From: UBA2177 sp964452735
GTDB lineage: Bacteria; Patescibacteriota; Dojkabacteria; SC72
Assembly (NCBI GenBank): GCA_964452735.1
Contig: CAYVNA010000003.1
Span: 1-52,419 of the forward strand
Length of the DNA stretch: 52,419 nucleotides
Direction: 5' to 3'
The position numbers and the translations under genes are program-made. The notes below the pieces were generated by a model. It was not told where the DNA came from, did no database searches, and was given only the letters and a program-made list of their open reading frames with translations. Numbering within the stretch: position 1 is the stretch's first letter; the number at the start of each line of letters is the position of its first letter. This document shows, piece by piece, positions 51,498 to 52,419 of the stretch.

Positions 51498-51502
51498 AAA
51501 TT

Positions 51503-52114
51503 ATGTATGGGAAGAAAAGGAAAATTTCTTCAGGGTTTCTCTTTGTAGTTGGTGGTCCTGGAGCCTCTGGTTCTTCTGTTATTTCATCTATGTTGGCTAA
51601 GCATTTCAAATTAGAGCATGTGAATGCTGGGGAAATTTTTAGGGAGATTGTAATGGAGAGGTATGGGAAGAGCATTGAAGAATTCTTTACAAATTCAAAT
51701 AAGGATGTACTTTCTTATATTGATAGAGAGGTAGATGAAAGGCTGCTGGAGATTGCAATGAGGAAGGATGTTCTAATAGAGTCTAAGATATTTGCTGCAT
51801 TGGCATCTTTGTATGATATCCCTTGTACTGTGAAAATTTGGTTAGATGCTTCCTTGCATGTTAGGACTATGCGTTCTATGAAGAAGAGTTGCGTAGGTTC
51901 ATGGGGAGAACTTTTTGTTAGATATTTACCTGTTCGACATTCCTTGTACAAAAGGAGGATTTTCGATAGGGAGAGATATTGGGAACTATACGGTATAGAT
52001 TACGATCTTCCTTTTGTGTACAATGATATTGTTATAGATTCCTCTGCTATGGATGAGAGGATGACTTTTAAATTACTTTTAAAAAATTTAAAGGATGGGG
52101 GATATGTTAAATAA
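51503..52114 (+). CDS. Archaeal-type cytidylate-kinase-like protein
   Basis: 203-aa P-loop kinase-like protein. The closest pattern I recognise is the archaeal-type CMP kinase: VVGGPGASGSSVISSMLAKHF, then LEHVNAGEIFREIVMERYGK, SYIDREVDERLLEIAM, DVLIESKIFAAL, KIWLDASLHVRTMRSMKK, and RERYWELYGIDYDLPFVYNDIVIDSS. The Walker A lysine is replaced by Ser (G23-S24-S25); archaeal-type family members also tolerate a non-Lys residue here (GSGTTT), but S is unusual. Predicted role: phosphorylation of CMP/dCMP, unproven. Its 3' end overlaps the rubredoxin-like gene by 11 nt. Confidence 0.65.
   Translation: MYGKKRKISSGFLFVVGGPGASGSSVISSMLAKHFKLEHVNAGEIFREIVMERYGKSIEEFFTNSNKDVLSYIDREVDERLLEIAMRKDVLIESKIFAALASLYDIPCTVKIWLDASLHVRTMRSMKKSCVGSWGELFVRYLPVRHSLYKRRIFDRERYWELYGIDYDLPFVYNDIVIDSSAMDERMTFKLLLKNLKDGGYVK
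52091..52095 (+). promoter_or_regulatory. Ribosome binding site deciding the rubredoxin-like start
   Basis: AAGGA ends 8 nt before the ATG at 52104. The in-frame ATG at 52095 overlaps this site and is therefore less likely. Confidence 0.45.
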
Positions 52115-52355
52115 TGGTGTTGGTTCCTCTACTGGTAATTCTTCAGGTTTGATAGATCCTACAGAGCATGTTAGTCCTGTTGCTAACAATCATAGTGGAA
52201 TAGTTTCGGGGGAAGTTCCGCCTGAAGATCTTGATAGTAGGTGGTTACGTTGGAAGTGTTTAGTTTGTGGGTATTTGTATGAGGGAGTTACTCCTCTATC
52301 TGTTTGTCCGAAGTGTGGAAATGATGATCCAGATAAGTTTGAAGATGCTGAGTAG
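52104..52355 (+). CDS. Small rubredoxin-like zinc/iron protein
   Basis: 83 aa. The first about 48 residues are polar and low in complexity (NNGVGSSTGNSSGLIDPTEH), probably disordered. The C-terminus is a rubredoxin-like knuckle pair: WKCLVCGYLYEG and VCPKCGNDDPDKFE, with the four Cys ligands C-x2-C and C-x2-C spaced as in the rubredoxin part of rubrerythrin. It may bind Fe or Zn; a redox role is possible but not shown. It is coupled to the upstream kinase-like gene and ends 9 nt before a convergent tRNA-Leu. Confidence 0.75.
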   Translation: MLNNGVGSSTGNSSGLIDPTEHVSPVANNHSGIVSGEVPPEDLDSRWLRWKCLVCGYLYEGVTPLSVCPKCGNDDPDKFEDAE

Positions 52356-52364
52356 TTGAAGCTT

Positions 52365-52419
52365 TGCCGAGAGAGGGAATCGAACCCTCACTCTATTTCT
52401 AGAACGGGATTTTAAGTCC
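52365..52419 (-). tRNA. tRNA-Leu (UAA), partial at window edge
   Basis: The 3' part of a class II tRNA. The anticodon loop CTTAAAA gives anticodon UAA; the long variable arm pairs TTCTA with TAGAG; the T arm GAGGG-TTCGATT-CCCTC is perfect; the acceptor strand TCTCGGC ends at A without an encoded CCA, unlike tRNA-Val at 2283. The 5' half lies outside the window. Confidence 0.9.

Noticed and set aside
46434..52355. Possible defence island or mobile element next to the wall genes
   Set aside because: All genes here are standard wall, division or small metabolic proteins; no transposase, integrase, nuclease or toxin-antitoxin pair is visible.

Overview
The window is 52.4 kb of AT-rich, very compact bacterial chromosome. 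Intergenic gaps are mostly under 100 bp, the standard genetic code is used (TGA occurs as a real stop, for example at the end of the gene at 6361-7437), and there are no insertion sequences, prophage or CRISPR arrays. Several traits suggest a Patescibacteria/CPR-type lineage with a Gram-positive-like surface: domain-stripped housekeeping proteins (trigger factor without its PPIase domain, ThrRS without TGS, a short RelA/SpoT protein), a sortase, several large cell-surface proteins, and genes packed with overlapping stops. The phylum is inferred; there is no rRNA in the window to prove it.

Layout. 0-2.4 kb: Nudix hydrolase, YecM-like protein, pyroglutamyl-peptidase-like and uracil-DNA-glycosylase-like genes, then tRNA-Val(GAC). 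2.4-5.3 kb: tig-clpP-hypothetical, then a sortase. 5.4-13.8 kb (plus strand): Ig-like membrane protein, YibE/F-like protein, AI-2E-family permease, a degenerate PEP-synthase-like protein, mutS. 13.8-18.9 kb: an atypical response-regulator-like protein, hisS, a class A PBP. 18.9-25.3 kb: the classical translation cluster thrS-infC-rpmI-rplT-pheS-pheT (minus strand). 25.5-34 kb: rsmD, a huge surface protein with paired His-x-His modules, a SpoU methyltransferase, recG, a 36-residue membrane peptide, a RelA/SpoT homologue, tyrS. 34.1-41.7 kb: a thioredoxin-like/cysteine-repeat membrane protein, rarA, a hypothetical gene, a methyltransferase, truB, rsmI, tatD, a VWC-like Cys-rich membrane protein. 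41.7-51.5 kb: the division and wall cluster mraZ-rsmH-ftsL-ftsI-mraY, murF, and ftsW-murG-murA. 51.5 kb to the end: archaeal-type CMP-kinase-like gene, a small rubredoxin-like zinc protein, and a partial tRNA-Leu(UAA).

Together the genes cover peptidoglycan precursor synthesis and polymerisation, septation, surface display, translation and DNA repair. The clearest regulatory signal is promoter placement: at least sixteen starts have a -10 box (often extended, TGATATAAT-like) ending 5-7 nt before the start codon, so the predicted transcript begins at or next to the AUG (leaderless mRNAs). The mraZ promoter region has three GTGG repeats at exact 10-bp spacing, the expected form of an autoregulatory MraZ operator. 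All seven tail-to-tail protein gene pairs overlap, abut or are separated by only 3 bp.

No defence island or wholly new multi-gene system was found. The most interesting items are a PEP-synthase-like protein lacking the catalytic His, a surface protein with six regularly spaced HxH motifs, a divergent MraY lacking conserved acids, an unannotated small membrane protein upstream of recG, and an N-gap in murG that is probably an assembly artefact.
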